Assembly: GCA_019914995.1 (NCBI GenBank)
Contig: CM034129.1
Coordinates: 9,665,725-9,729,724 of the forward strand
Length of the DNA stretch: 64,000 nucleotides
Direction of reading: 5' to 3'
DNA from: Acanthochlamys bracteata
Taxonomy: Eukaryota > Streptophyta > Magnoliopsida > Pandanales > Velloziaceae
Below, piece by piece: positions 38,639 through 49,894 of the stretch. Under the pieces are notes generated by a model, which saw only the letters and a list, made by a program, of their open reading frames with translations, searched no databases and was not told where the DNA came from. Made by a program: the position numbers and the translations under genes. Position 1 is the first letter of the stretch. Every line of letters starts with the position of its first letter.

Positions 38639-40451
38639 ACTACCCTGCAAACATTCACCTCAAGTTCACCACCGAAACTTCTCCAAAAAAGAAAACTAAT
38701 AATAAATAAAATAAAATAAAATTCAACAGATTCTAATAAATCCAATCATCAATCAACAGATAAGTAGAAAACAACAACAATAACAATAAACTAGAAATTT
38801 GAATTGAATGGACTAGGGTTTTGAGGATGTGGAAGAGGAGGAACTGACGGGGTTAGCAGAACAGAGAACGGTGGATGAGAATAAACCGCGCGAGGGCAAA
38901 TTGGTCAAATATTTCCCTGCACCTTTCGACGGCACCGCTGCCGACGAACTATTTCCCTCCATTGGAATTCTTCTCTTCTCTACGATTTTCCTTTTTTCTG
39001 TTTTTGTTCAATCTTTAATGGCGGAGTGGGAAATCTAAAATAATAATAAATGTTAATTCCATCAATGGTTCGTTTGAATTAAGAGAGTGGATGCTTGAAA
39101 ATGTTTATTGAAAACAAAAAATTTTTAAAAATATTTTTTAAAATAAATTTTTTAGTTAAAAAATAAAAATAATTAATATAAATTTTTTTAATATAAAAGT
39201 TTTGTGTATTATTAATTTTTGTAATAATTTTATAAAATATTTTAAAATTTTATTGAAACGTGAAATAAATAGTTAAAAACTATTTCCAAAGCTATATAAA
39301 AATAAATAAATAAAAAATTAATTATTTTCTCTCATTCTTATTTGTCAACATTTACAAAAATAATAAAATATAATTTTTTATTATTTTATATGAATATGAT
39401 CTGTTACATCCTAATGCAAGGTGTAACTGAGACTAAAAATAATTTATAACTGTGAAGTTAAATAAATTATATGTTTTGTTTTTGTAACCTATACAATAAT
39501 ATTATTGAGTTTTTTCTAACCAACCAACCAACTAAAATTAATTAAGAATTATTTTATTAAAATTTACTTTTAACTAGATTCTATTTCTCATAACTTCGAT
39601 ATAAAATTTTTTTTAATTTCAAAATCTAATAAAAATATTTCATTTAAAAAATTTTATTTACTATTTTACTTCTAACCAAATAGAATTAACTAATTATTGT
39701 TTATAACTTTTATTAATATAAACAAACAATATAAAAATAAATAATTACTCTTATTTTATATTATTCTACTATTTTTACTTTTATTTTATATTTTATTTAT
39801 TACTTTCGTACTCTAATATAATCTAAAAATATTTCAATAGAAGTGTGTTTAAATTTTAAAAATATTATTTTTTCACTAATTTTTTATAAAATTTATTAGA
39901 AATTATAAAATATAATAAAATTTTATGAAGTGAAATATAACTTGCGCTAGCCGAACTCATCCTGTTATTTTAAATATGAGCAAGCATATATAGGAAATCC
40001 AAAAGGTAGCCCTTTGTATCTCGCGTCACACCGTCGGTGCATTACCCAACCATGGCAGTTCAGCACCTTGTTCTTAATGTTTCCAACACGCCTGGCAACG
40101 CCACTATCAGCCACGAAGTACAAAAGGAACCAAGAATGAGACATCTATCCTAATACATTTGTTTTCTTCTTAGTAGCAAACAGAATTCTCCTACCTGTCA
40201 TATGCAAACTGACAAAATACTAGGATTTTAAATTGCTATCTACAATTTTCCTTTAAAGAAAATAAACATGCATATACATAATAATGGCGTCAACAAATTA
40301 AACATCCTGACTATTGTGTAATTTAAACACAAGACATTGACATTTTTAGTTTACGTTCCAGAAGCAATAAAACAGACACCGAATACAAAGTTTCATGTGG
40401 TGTAATCTTGTACAGTGTGGTCCATCTAAATGCAATCAAGGTCCAGATTTT

Positions 40452-40471
40452 TATCTATCTATCTATCTATC
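40452..40471. repeat. (ATCT)n tetranucleotide microsatellite
   Basis: About five ATCT units in the region downstream of the EXO70 gene. Confidence 0.85.
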
Positions 40472-42020
40472 AGAGTCATCTATCAGAACTCAAATGATAT
40501 GATTCAGGGCAAAATCTAACAGGCAAACTAAAGGAGCAATTCCATGAACGTCGCCTACTCGATCACTGCTACACACAAGTACATTTCCATAATTCAAAAT
40601 GAAAAGAAGTTTTCATTGTTTCACAAGAAGAATTAATGGAATAAAACTAACAGATTGTACATCTCCTAGAGCTATATCATCCAAGTCCTAGCTTTGCATT
40701 CAGAGTATGTCATGAGTCTGAACCAAATGCTATTTTTTCTTTTCGGACAGAAAACCAACAGACCATTCGACCTGAACTCCCCAAGGACCTCTCAGCTATA
40801 TCGACCGTCTCCAGGCTGCAGCCGTTTTTAAATCCTGTAAATATATAGACACTTGACGAAAACACAAAATTAATCCCACTAACAACAGACTGTGATCCTA
40901 AAGACATAGAACACTAACATAATCAATAATTAGCATTAAGGGGTTGTTTGAGGTTACTTAAAATAAGGAGTTTCTTTGAAAAGGAGCTATTTTTGGAGCC
41001 TTTCAAAAAGCAAGCTTATCTTATTTAACCTCAAAATATAACTATAATAAAATTATACATATAAAGATTTTATGACGTACAATTTATCTATATTTTCTAA
41101 ATTAAAAAAAAAATTCTGGAATACTGTACAGATTTATTGGAAACTAGAAGCTGAAATGAAATAGAGAAGCCTTGGATAAGCATTGTCAAACATGCACTAA
41201 TGCTGCACCAAATAATTTCGCAATACATGAATATCAACCAGGACAACCAGCTGCCTGTGAATCACTCTCATATTACACAATCATTCCACCTGTAACCCCA
41301 AATGACCTCTTACCTATCAATGTTTCCAGGTTCCAGCTCTCACCTCATGAAACACATTAGACAAACTCAAAAATAATCTCACAAACAACAAACTCTGTAA
41401 TAATCAAGTAAAACCATAACTTCATTAAAGCTTACAATTAAAGCTAGCATGAATATTTGATCAGGATGACCAGCTGACATGACATCAGTCTCAAATTATG
41501 CTCCTACCGAACTGACGCCATAATCAAATATTTGGATAAAAGTCTAAATTCAAACAAAGACAGGCCTCAGAAACAAAATTGAAAGCCCTACTAATTAGCG
41601 AGTATAAACTTATTGCATTCTGATGAGAGCAATTTTCAAGCGATAACAGAAGCAAACGTAGTTTCTAATGCATTGCATCTATCTACTTACATTTCGTGCC
41701 AACTTCTGATTCTAAAATTATTTAAGAAACAGCATATAAGTGATGGTTCCACCACTCAGTTGCAGAAAGCTTGGACAATTATGCCATAATCTACAACAGT
41801 ATAATTACACGTGACATAATGCATCTGGTATGATTGATAGACTAGAAGAAATTGTATAGACTCACAATTTAAGATGCTGTACATGTATAATTTACAACAC
41901 ATATAGGAGTCTTTGCAGCACATAAATCTCCTCAAAATTCTACAAAATAAACTGGTGCCAACATAAGTGACGACCATCTAGTTTGAACTGAAAATCTATA
42001 GCTAAGTTCCCAAAGAAACT

Positions 42021-42030
42021 GACTTACCAT
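42021..42030 (-). other. 3' UTR splice donor of EXO70 gene
   Basis: On the minus strand, six bases after the TGA comes ATG|GTAAGTCAG, a near-consensus donor (exon end 42028). The junction is far closer to the stop than the roughly 50 bases that trigger nonsense-mediated decay, so the transcript would be stable. Inferred from sequence only. Confidence 0.6.
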
Positions 42031-42033
42031 TGA

Positions 42034-44052
42034 TCAACCAGACTTTCTCCTCGGATGATTCTGCTGCCAAGGGGATCCTTCAAACAGATCTACCAGATGA
42101 TTCTCCAAATCCTCAGGAGTATACTTGATGTATTTGCCAGTATGTCGTCCGCCCTCCAAGTGACTGCTAAACCTCCCTACAAATGCTCGATAAGCGGGAA
42201 CAATTAATTCTGATATAGATATTCTGAGCTCTTCGCGGAGCTGAGGGTCTGGAACTCTCCATGCTGACTGTGTCCGATATATTTCCTCATAAGCCAGATT
42301 AAAATTCTTGAACTTTTCTTTCAAGGCAACCCTGGACACATTACTTGAGCTACCACTCCCTGTTAGTCCATCATCTTTCAGATAAGACAAGACTTTCGTC
42401 CAAGCATGCCTCAGATAGCTTGTTGAATACTGCCTAATCTGCCCACGGCGTCTCCGCACCCAATGATCTCCTAAGAGGGCTTGCAGCTCCTTATCTGCCT
42501 TTACTTTCTGAACAATATACCACAAATTATTCATGAGAAAAATACACCTTAATGCAGTATCCTCATACAGCTTCGACTTCTGTTCGATATTGGATTCCAA
42601 CTGCGTCATAATCAACAGAATTCGCCGGCCCAATGGTGTCATGCTCTCATATTCTTCACTTCCTCCACTGGCAAGAGACTCTGCAACATCCACATCACCA
42701 TCGTCCAGCAACTGATCTAACAGTTTACAAGAACACACAAGGAGCTTAATATAATTCATGACATATCGTGTAATTGGATGAATCTCACCACCAACTGCCT
42801 TCTTTGATGTCTCTCTCCCAACAGCATTTTCGAACTCTTTGAAAGTGCCACGTATAGCATCACCCAGCCTCCTAAGCACTCCCCAAGCCTCACTGACAAC
42901 AAAGTTTCCTTCCATCCCTGGAAACATCGACTCAAGATCAGGCATCACATCTGCCAAAGCTTCATACATACCAATTATCCTAAACAACTTCTCCGGTGAC
43001 CTCCTGCAAACCGCAACAGCATCCCCAAAATTAAGCATCTGCAAAACACAACCCTTGGCTGCCTCAATGAAGCATTGGACAGCAAACTCTTCATTTCCAA
43101 TAAACACCTGGTCGGCAAGCTTTCTTTCAGCATCCAAGAGAGAGTGTGTCACAGCCTTCACCGCCCAAGCCCACCGTTTCATGAGACCATCCAGTTCTCT
43201 CCATTCCAACCTCTGCACTTCTTCAATACTCACTCTATCCACATCAAGAATCGATAACCACTCATCAAGAACATCTCTCCGCAAGCTACTATACACCTGG
43301 CATAACTCCTCGTTGTACCCTGCTGCGACCATTCTATCCGCAATTGCTCGTAGGCTTCCAATTGCTTCAAAATGAACCAATTCAACACTTTTATCTTCAA
43401 TTACTTCCCCAATTCCGCTAGAATCTTCCAATTTGGGGCTCGAATCATCATGATCATGTGGATGATGCGGAGAAGAAGAAGAATCCAGATCATCAGCAAC
43501 CGAAGCGAATGACAGCGAAGGTTTCGGGGCAGAAGCCGAAGATTCTTGTACTGAAGAAGAATTCCAGAGACGGAGAGCCGCGGGATCGAGCGGAACCGAG
43601 TGCTGGATCATCAGATGCCGAAACTCTTCCTCCAATCTCACCATGGCGATCTGCAAAAGTGTCTCCGCACGCGCTTGAACCGTTTCCGAGACGTTACCCA
43701 CAGTGAGTGAAACGAGTTCATCGACAGCAGAGAGAAATTCCTGACGGTCATCCGGAAGGGTAGAAGCGTCAAATAACAACGCGTCGGAGGAATCCCACCG
43801 GAGGACGACGTCTTCGACGGTAGAATAGGTATTTAAAAATTCGTCAGGGGTATTTCGGTCGTTTTGAGTATCATTGCCTTCGTCTTCCCCGTCGACGGTT
43901 GGTGGTGAGAGAATGTTGAGACGGTTGTCGAAGCCGGAGAGGATTCGGATCATATCTTCGGCCGCGTTCTTAGATGTCGCCAGAGATTTCACGATCTGTT
44001 GTGCCGCTGCGATTACTTTATCCTGACCGTCGATTCTTGGCACTGCCGCCAT
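42034..44052 (-). CDS. EXO70: Exo70 family exocyst subunit (closest to the EXO70F/D groups)
   Basis: One intronless frame of 672 residues. Exo70 proteins are membrane-binding subunits of the exocyst, which tethers secretory vesicles to the plasma membrane; plants have many paralogues. Seen: an N-terminal coiled region (IDGQDKVIAAAQQIVKSLAT, EDMIRILSGFDNRL), VEDVVLRWDSSDA, a low-complexity acidic/His-Ser segment at about 185-215, and the helical Exo70 core from about 230. Family hallmarks are SIEEVQRLEWRELDGLMKRW, LNFGDAVAVCRRSPEKLFRI, EIHPITRYVMNYIKLLV, LMNNLWYIVQKVK, VRRRRGQIRQYSTSYLRHAW and KYTPEDLENHLVDLFEGSP, ending in the basic tail NHPRRKSG, which is probably lipid-binding. The absence of introns is normal for most plant EXO70 groups except A. 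The ATG at 44052 begins MAAVPRIDGQDK, matching the start of related members. The subgroup is my judgement from remembered family features. Confidence 0.93.
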   Translation of the reverse strand: MAAVPRIDGQDKVIAAAQQIVKSLATSKNAAEDMIRILSGFDNRLNILSPPTVDGEDEGNDTQNDRNTPDEFLNTYSTVEDVVLRWDSSDALLFDASTLPDDRQEFLSAVDELVSLTVGNVSETVQARAETLLQIAMVRLEEEFRHLMIQHSVPLDPAALRLWNSSSVQESSASAPKPSLSFASVADDLDSSSSPHHPHDHDDSSPKLEDSSGIGEVIEDKSVELVHFEAIGSLRAIADRMVAAGYNEELCQVYSSLRRDVLDEWLSILDVDRVSIEEVQRLEWRELDGLMKRWAWAVKAVTHSLLDAERKLADQVFIGNEEFAVQCFIEAAKGCVLQMLNFGDAVAVCRRSPEKLFRIIGMYEALADVMPDLESMFPGMEGNFVVSEAWGVLRRLGDAIRGTFKEFENAVGRETSKKAVGGEIHPITRYVMNYIKLLVCSCKLLDQLLDDGDVDVAESLASGGSEEYESMTPLGRRILLIMTQLESNIEQKSKLYEDTALRCIFLMNNLWYIVQKVKADKELQALLGDHWVRRRRGQIRQYSTSYLRHAWTKVLSYLKDDGLTGSGSSSNVSRVALKEKFKNFNLAYEEIYRTQSAWRVPDPQLREELRISISELIVPAYRAFVGRFSSHLEGGRHTGKYIKYTPEDLENHLVDLFEGSPWQQNHPRRKSG

Positions 44053-44636
44053 CTCAGCCCTTGATTCAAGATTCCGGTAAACACCTTGTTCAGGAAAACC
44101 AAGATTCTCTCTCTATCTCTCTCTAAAGTAAGACTTCTGACTGAAGCCGGCAAGAGAGAAGAAGAAATGCCACGCCGTAAAGCTATAAGTTTAATTGTCC
44201 GAAATTAATAGTACGAAAATGGCGATAGAGAGCGGTGGAAGGAAATTACAAGATGAGGGAGGAATAGTGATCAGTGTGTGCCGGGCATTTGTCGGAGTGT
44301 ATCTTTCCGTACGTACATATTGTGGTAGTTTTGTAGGTTCTGGAAACTAATATCTTCTTTAGCAAGATTGACCTTTCTAAATTTGAGTTGCAAATCATGA
44401 AAAGATGAAGTGAAATGGCAGTTCAGTAATTACTAGAAATCGGCAGCCTAATTAACTGAATATGGCGAAGTGTTGTTATGTTAATTAAAGAATGATTACT
44501 CTTCATTAATTGCTTTTGATTTTGGTCATAAGAGTCAATGCAATTTTTAATCAACGGACTAGAGACGGCGGACGGTTTATTCGGCCGCCTAGGTTGACTA
44601 GGTCAAACTGATATGATTAATTAGAACGTTAGGCCA
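44053..44636. other. EXO70 upstream region
   Basis: The first 120 bases, read on the minus strand, contain CT-rich runs (from the GAGAGATAGAGAGAG-type stretch near 44100) typical of a plant 5' leader. The rest has no visible gene. Confidence 0.45.
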
Positions 44637-44861
44637 GTTTTGGAGTATTTAAAAGTGCTTACAAAAAACTATTTTTTAATAAAAAATAATTTTATTTTTG
44701 AAAAAATTAAGCTTTATTTTTATTTTAAAATAATAATAATAATAATAATAAGACTTCTATATTATTTAAATTTTAAATAAATTTTATAATTATTATAAAA
44801 AATTTTTAAAATTTAAAATTTAAAAATTACTTTCTGTAACACGTATCCAAACACACTCTAA
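44637..44861. repeat. AT-rich MITE-like repeat, about 225 bp
   Basis: The left end reads GTTTTGGAGTATTTAAAAGTG and the reversed right end TAGAGTGTGTTTGGATACG, with an A/T-only core. It ends 21 bases before the TIR element at 44883. Other tracts in the window share the same TTTGG-type ends. Confidence 0.5.
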
Positions 44862-44882
44862 TCGAAACTAGTTTGCTGGGAC

Positions 44883-45507
44883 TATAGTTGTAAAATCCGG
44901 ACCGGTTCGTCCGAGTCGATCCGAAAATCGTCGATCCGGAACATAAATCGGTTCGGATTTATAATAAAACCGTTTATGCAATCGACTCGCTCCGACCCGC
45001 TCCGATCCGATCAACCCGCTCTCCCTGATCAAACCGGATTGAATTAAAGTTAAAAAATTTAAATTTGTGATATATTAATATAAAAATAATTATTAGTAGC
45101 CTTATATTGAAATATAATATGTAGTTTAGATTTTACATTTGGATGTAATAATACAAAAAAATATATTTATTATATTTTATTTATAAATATTTATTATTAG
45201 TAATTTTTAAGTTTTTATATTACTAATTCTATTAAATTGTAAGAAAAAATAACAAAATTATTTTAAAAAAAGAATTTCTTTTGAAATTTATTATTTAAAA
45301 TATTTTTTTGTTTTTCTATATATTTTTTGTTAGGTTATTTTTTTTATACTTTTTAACAAAAAAATAATAATAAGAGTTCGTGCTACCGTCAATATTTTGA
45401 TATTTTTAACATAACGGATCAACCCGTTGACCCGACGGGTCAATCTATGATCCGTTGATCTGAACAGTTTTTTGGTTCAATGTCCGATCTAATTTTTACT
45501 AACTATG
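44883..45507. mobile_element. 625-bp non-autonomous TIR transposon with 8-bp target duplication
   Basis: The left end is TATAGTTGTAAAATCCGGAC; the reversed right end is CATAGTTAGTAAAAATTAGA. Flanks GCTGGGAC (44875-44882) and ACTGGGAC (45508-45515) match at seven of eight bases, as expected for an 8-bp target site duplication of the hAT type. Subterminal blocks are GC-rich and hold repeated GATCCG/CGGATC and GGTCAA/TTGACC words, while the core is A/T-rich with no transposase frame. Confidence 0.75.
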
Positions 45508-46116
45508 ACTGGGACTGACCAGGATTGGATAACGAAGGAGCCCTACGTGACATTAAGGACATATTTATCTAATATGTAAACTCATTTTTTAAAATTCTTT
45601 TTTACTTTTAACCCACTTTGAAAGAAAAATAAAGCAAAAAATTAAACTCAATTTTTTTGCAAAAAATCCACAATTATCCACTGTCAAAATTCAAATTTAA
45701 ATTAAAAATTTTACTTATAAACTTATCTTTAATACAAAGTAAATATAATACTTACTTTATTTTTCAATTCTAAATTTAGTTTTTACATATGTATTTTTAA
45801 AAAGTGAGTTTAACTTTAGATAAACACACCCTAAGAAATGCAGATGGAAGTTGGAAAAAAATTGACTTGAATGTGGTAACCAAAAAAAACTACTCGTCTC
45901 GAACAAATTTAAATTGTTCGAGTTCATTTGTTGAACTATAGATTTTATGGCAAGTGTTGGAACAAAACCCGTAAAAGTTTATAAAGATATCTTATCATTA
46001 ATTTTTCATTTCAATTATTGTTCATTTTTATATCTTTATGTTGTTCATCTAGTATTTTTGAAAGAAAGTGATAACATGTTAAATTTATTAGCTCTTATTT
46101 TAACTTGATGCTTAAA
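45508..46116. other. AT-rich spacer
   Basis: No gene or clear element border is visible. Confidence 0.5.
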
Positions 46117-46353
46117 GTGCATTTGACATTGCTTTTTAGAAAAACATTTTTCAACTTGTTAAATTTATATTTTTAAATAAATTTTCTATAATATTTTATA
46201 TTATTTATTTTAAAATTTTTTAAATATAAAAAAATACGTTCTAAAATTTTATTATTACTTTTTTAAATAAAAATATTAAGCTTATTTTTAAAAAATTATA
46301 AATAATATTTTTTATTGTATAAAAGTATTTTCATAAGCAATTTCAAAAGGTGC
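46117..46353. repeat. AT-rich MITE-like repeat, about 237 bp
   Basis: The left end GTGCATTTGACATTGCTT and the reversed right end GCACCTTTTGAAATTGCTT are imperfect inverted repeats around an A/T core without coding capacity. Confidence 0.6.
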
Positions 46354-48433
46354 ATGAGAACATATGAAATAGAAATTGTAGGATAAGCAATCAATCTTTT
46401 AGGATAAGTAATCAATCTTACAAGGAGATACAGATATGGATGATGTATGGATAGATATAGACGATGGAGTAACTTTTTCCTACCTTATGAAAGAACAAAT
46501 TTTAGTTTTCTATTATTAAAAATAAAATTATATATATAATAATTTCGATACCATCGAATAATATAGCAGCTAGCTTCTGTGGAGTGCTTTGAGTCCCATG
46601 CTACCGGTGGGTAAAGCGGCATTCTCTCGCACATCTAGCTTTAGCAGTTTGAGCTTCTTCAGCTTCTCGAAATTGAAACGGCTTTTTTTTCGAGTTCCAT
46701 GGTGACTTCCATTATGAGATCTTGCTCGATGTTACGGCGACTAACAGAGACTAGCTAGAAGAACCGAAGGAGTGCCGAAAAAGTAAAAAATATTTGGAAG
46801 TATTTATAAAATATAATTTTTTTTAAAATAAAAAGATTTTTTAAAATTAAAAACAAAGAAAGTTGATTCTTTTATATTAAAAATAATAAAAAATTATATA
46901 TATATAATTATCACATATAATTTTTTATTTTTTTAAACTTTATAATTTTTATAAATAATTTATTAAAAAGTATGCGGTATTCTTCAGAAGCAAAAAATCT
47001 CTTAAATGCTTAACTAAACGGCACTTAATGTCCCTGCTTGCCTTGAAGCCCATCACCATGTCTCTGATCATATCGTCAGAATGTCAACATGCTAGCGACC
47101 GCAATAAGAATTTGTCTTTTGGTTCCTCCATGAGTTCTTTTCTTCTGCCACAGAACCTCTCATTCAACTGTCATTTAGATCCGATACCATAAACCAGCTT
47201 CATCCTTTGCAACTGTAAGTTTTTTGATCAAATAATTTGTTAATATAATAATCAAAACTTTTTAAATTAATTTCACCACTGAACAAAATATATATCATTG
47301 ATTTGTCTACATATCAAACTAAAATTATTTATTTAAACTAATTTCGCCATGTTTCCGCTCATCAAGTCAAAATAGCTTATGCGTGAAGGGACGTGTTTGG
47401 AGTATAATTTTTTTAAAACAAAACTGTAAGTTTAAATTTTAGACAAAGTATATATAAATTCCACGGCGAAAGCTTCTGCTGCATCGAAAGCTTTTGAGGG
47501 ACCAGTCACCGGATCGGTAATCCCTAAAAAAACTTTGCGTATAATATTGAACTCAAAATTCCCTTAAGACTAATTCGATTGACTTACTTGTTGCTGCTGA
47601 AACTTCCAGCTCTAGCAAAAGCCTCGCTGATAGTTTGCCCTATATCACTTTCGAACAATTTGTCGTAAAGACTTAGCCGTGGACTGATGGCTAACGAATT
47701 TTCATTGAGTGTACCAAGCTCATTATGGAATTTTCATTGAGTGTACCGAAGATGCCAGAGTCAAGAAGATCCCTAGGATTTCAGTAAACAGCTTAGCTTT
47801 CGGATAGTTGTAGATGTTATTCTTGAGATTTTAGAATGTGCTCAATGTTTTAGGGGTTCACAGTTACAATTTGTTCCTCGTGACCCTAGATTGCTCACGA
47901 CCATTGTCTTTGTAGGCAATTGAGCCAGCAGTTCGGTTACAAGTCGAGTAACCAGTGCCGGCTTTCGTAGAAGGAGATGAAGAATCCAATGACGGAAATG
48001 TTTTTGGTCCATGATAAGAAGAAGAAAACCTATAGAAACATTAGCGATGAAACTGAATAACAATAATGAATTGGAGAAGAAACATAAGTATATAAGAGAA
48101 CCGTTGTTTTATGTTGCTTAATTTTTTCTCAGCTCAAGATTGTGTACTGCTTTTGCGATACAGTTGATTGAAATTTATAAAAAGAGAAAAAAGAGAGAAG
48201 GAAAGAAGGATCTACTGAATGGAACTTTTTGTAATGTTTTTTCCATTGAGATGTTGGGGAGTGTTTTTGAAAAAAAAAATTCTATAGTAAAATCTTTAGA
48301 ATCTTTTAGAAAATGAACTTTATCTATTTTACCTAAAAAATAAAAAAATTAAGTAACAGTAGGATCTTACTAATTAGAATTTTTTTATTTTTTAAAATTT
48401 TAAAAAATTTATAGAATATTATAGAAGATTTAT
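46354..48433. other. Gene-poor region with possible gene fragments
   Basis: A/T tracts at 46780-47000 and 48240-48430 resemble the MITE-like repeats. Between them, GC-richer patches at 46560-46760, 47030-47215 and 47455-48060 have coding-like composition. The second would read MSLLALKPITMSLIISSECQ in one frame, and the third includes SKSLADSLPYITFEQFVVK before a stop. I cannot assign them. A 20-base phrase, GAATTTTCATTGAGTGTACC, occurs twice, about 30 bases apart, near 47696 and 47728. They may be remnants of one decayed gene or of an element. Confidence 0.35.
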
Positions 48434-49619
48434 GTTACACTATAAGCCTTAACCTATCCAAGGCCCGTATTTTATTTATAAGAATTAGAAGTTTGAATAT
48501 TATTAGACGTGTTTGAGTTTTATTAAAAAATTAGTATTTATTTATATAATTAAGAGTTCTATGTAGAGATAATTTTTTTGAGAAGAATACTTTACCTTAT
48601 ATGGTAAGAGATTAGTTTTAAATGTCCAGATTTGTTGAAATTCTAATCTTAGTGGAGTTGTAATAGAGCATTAGAATAGTTATTTTATTATAGTTATGGT
48701 AAGAATTGAATTAGATTGGTTAACCTTACTTTAGAATGGTAAGAATAATTGAATTAGTTATTTTATTCTAGTTTTATCTTTAGTTATTTAGTTTATCTAG
48801 TATTAGAATAGTTTCGTGATTCGTGTGATCATGAATCGTAATAATTGATATCAGAGCAGTCAGTTCTATTACGAATTTGATTTCTGCTGAACCATATGTT
48901 GGCCCTTCTACGGAAGGCCATCCTATGACTGATTGCTATAGATCAATCATAAAAGCGAGTTACTGGTGGTTTCTATCAAAATTTTCGATAACTTTAACTT
49001 TTGAACAATCACGCTAACAACAGTTATAAAACTAAAATCCTCTGCAGCATTATCCTTCACCTAAAGAGCATATTACAATAACATTATTAACACTACCCAT
49101 CTCTTCCTCAGCACCGATAATTGTCAACATCGTCGCCGTAACACGAACAGAATTCAACTCCGATGCGAGAACCCTATTGCTATACTCACTCTCCGCCACC
49201 GCTTGAATCTCAAGATAAGTTTGATGTGCATGAGCAGTTATCTGAGTTTCAATTCAATGAAATATATTCATGTCTATAGGAGATACAATGCAGTATTGTA
49301 AAAATTCAAAATATGATCGAGAAGCCACTATAGAAGCGAGAACATCTGTCGATACTGAACACAAAGGGAACGTCATTACAGCCTTGCACTATGTCATGAC
49401 AGCAACACCGACTAGCACCACCTCAACTACAGCACCCCTTTTAACCACATGTACAAATCTTGCTCTTCAAAATTCACCACATGTTAAAAATTACAGTAAT
49501 GAGCCACTGATAGAGAAGAAGCATATCGATTTTATTAAAATTGATAATTTTATATGGGTATTCTCTACTATGATTAATTCTACTATATTTGATTAGATTG
49601 CATAATGATAATTTTATAT
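48434..49619 (+). mobile_element. LTR retroelement relic (LTR, primer-binding site, leader)
   Basis: A stretch beginning TGTTACACTATAAGCC and running to about 48835 has LTR-like features. At 48846-48857 follows TGATATCAGAGC, one mismatch from the plant initiator-tRNA-Met primer-binding site TGGTATCAGAGC. Downstream, to about 49600, open stretches without a recognisable protein could be the decayed gag leader. No polymerase motifs or second LTR were found. The LTR start is approximate. Confidence 0.55.
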
Positions 49620-49669
49620 TGATAATTTTCGGATCAACCCGGCGTGTCAGTCCGATTTTTACAACTATG
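49620..49669. mobile_element. Isolated right end of a TIR element
   Basis: CGGATCAACCCGG...CCGATTTTTACAACTATG is the same kind of end as the 44883-45507 element (reversed: CATAGTTGTAAAAATCGG). No matching left end was found within about 1.5 kb upstream, so this is a truncated copy, possibly cut by the neighbouring LTR relic. Confidence 0.5.
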
Positions 49670-49894
49670 CTTCAAACATCCTTAGTAGTAATTTTCGTAA
49701 GTGACGTTGCCAACTCAAGTTACAAGAAATAATTAATTTTTTTATTTTAAGTAATAAAAATGACACATGACCTAATTCTTAAGTAATGACTTCTAAATTT
49801 GAGCTAACGAGGGTTACTCTTATGTAAGTTTCTTAATTAGTAAGACAAACGAAAGACATCATTAAGATAACATGAATTTTGCACAAATCTTATC

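Larger units (their letters stand above)
38639..42033. other. Intergenic region and probable EXO70 3' UTR exon area
   Basis: About 38639-38950 is the SAP gene leader/promoter. About 39060-39960 is A/T-rich with MITE-like tracts. About 40000-42026 is less A/T-extreme. Because the EXO70 transcript has a splice donor just after its stop codon, one or more 3' UTR exons must lie here, but their borders cannot be fixed without transcripts. No protein-coding frame is supported. Confidence 0.5.

Noticed and set aside
42839-43375. 178-codon open frame on the plus strand opposite EXO70
   Set aside because: It is an antisense shadow of the Exo70 coding sequence, which carries all the family motifs; the plus-strand peptide has none.
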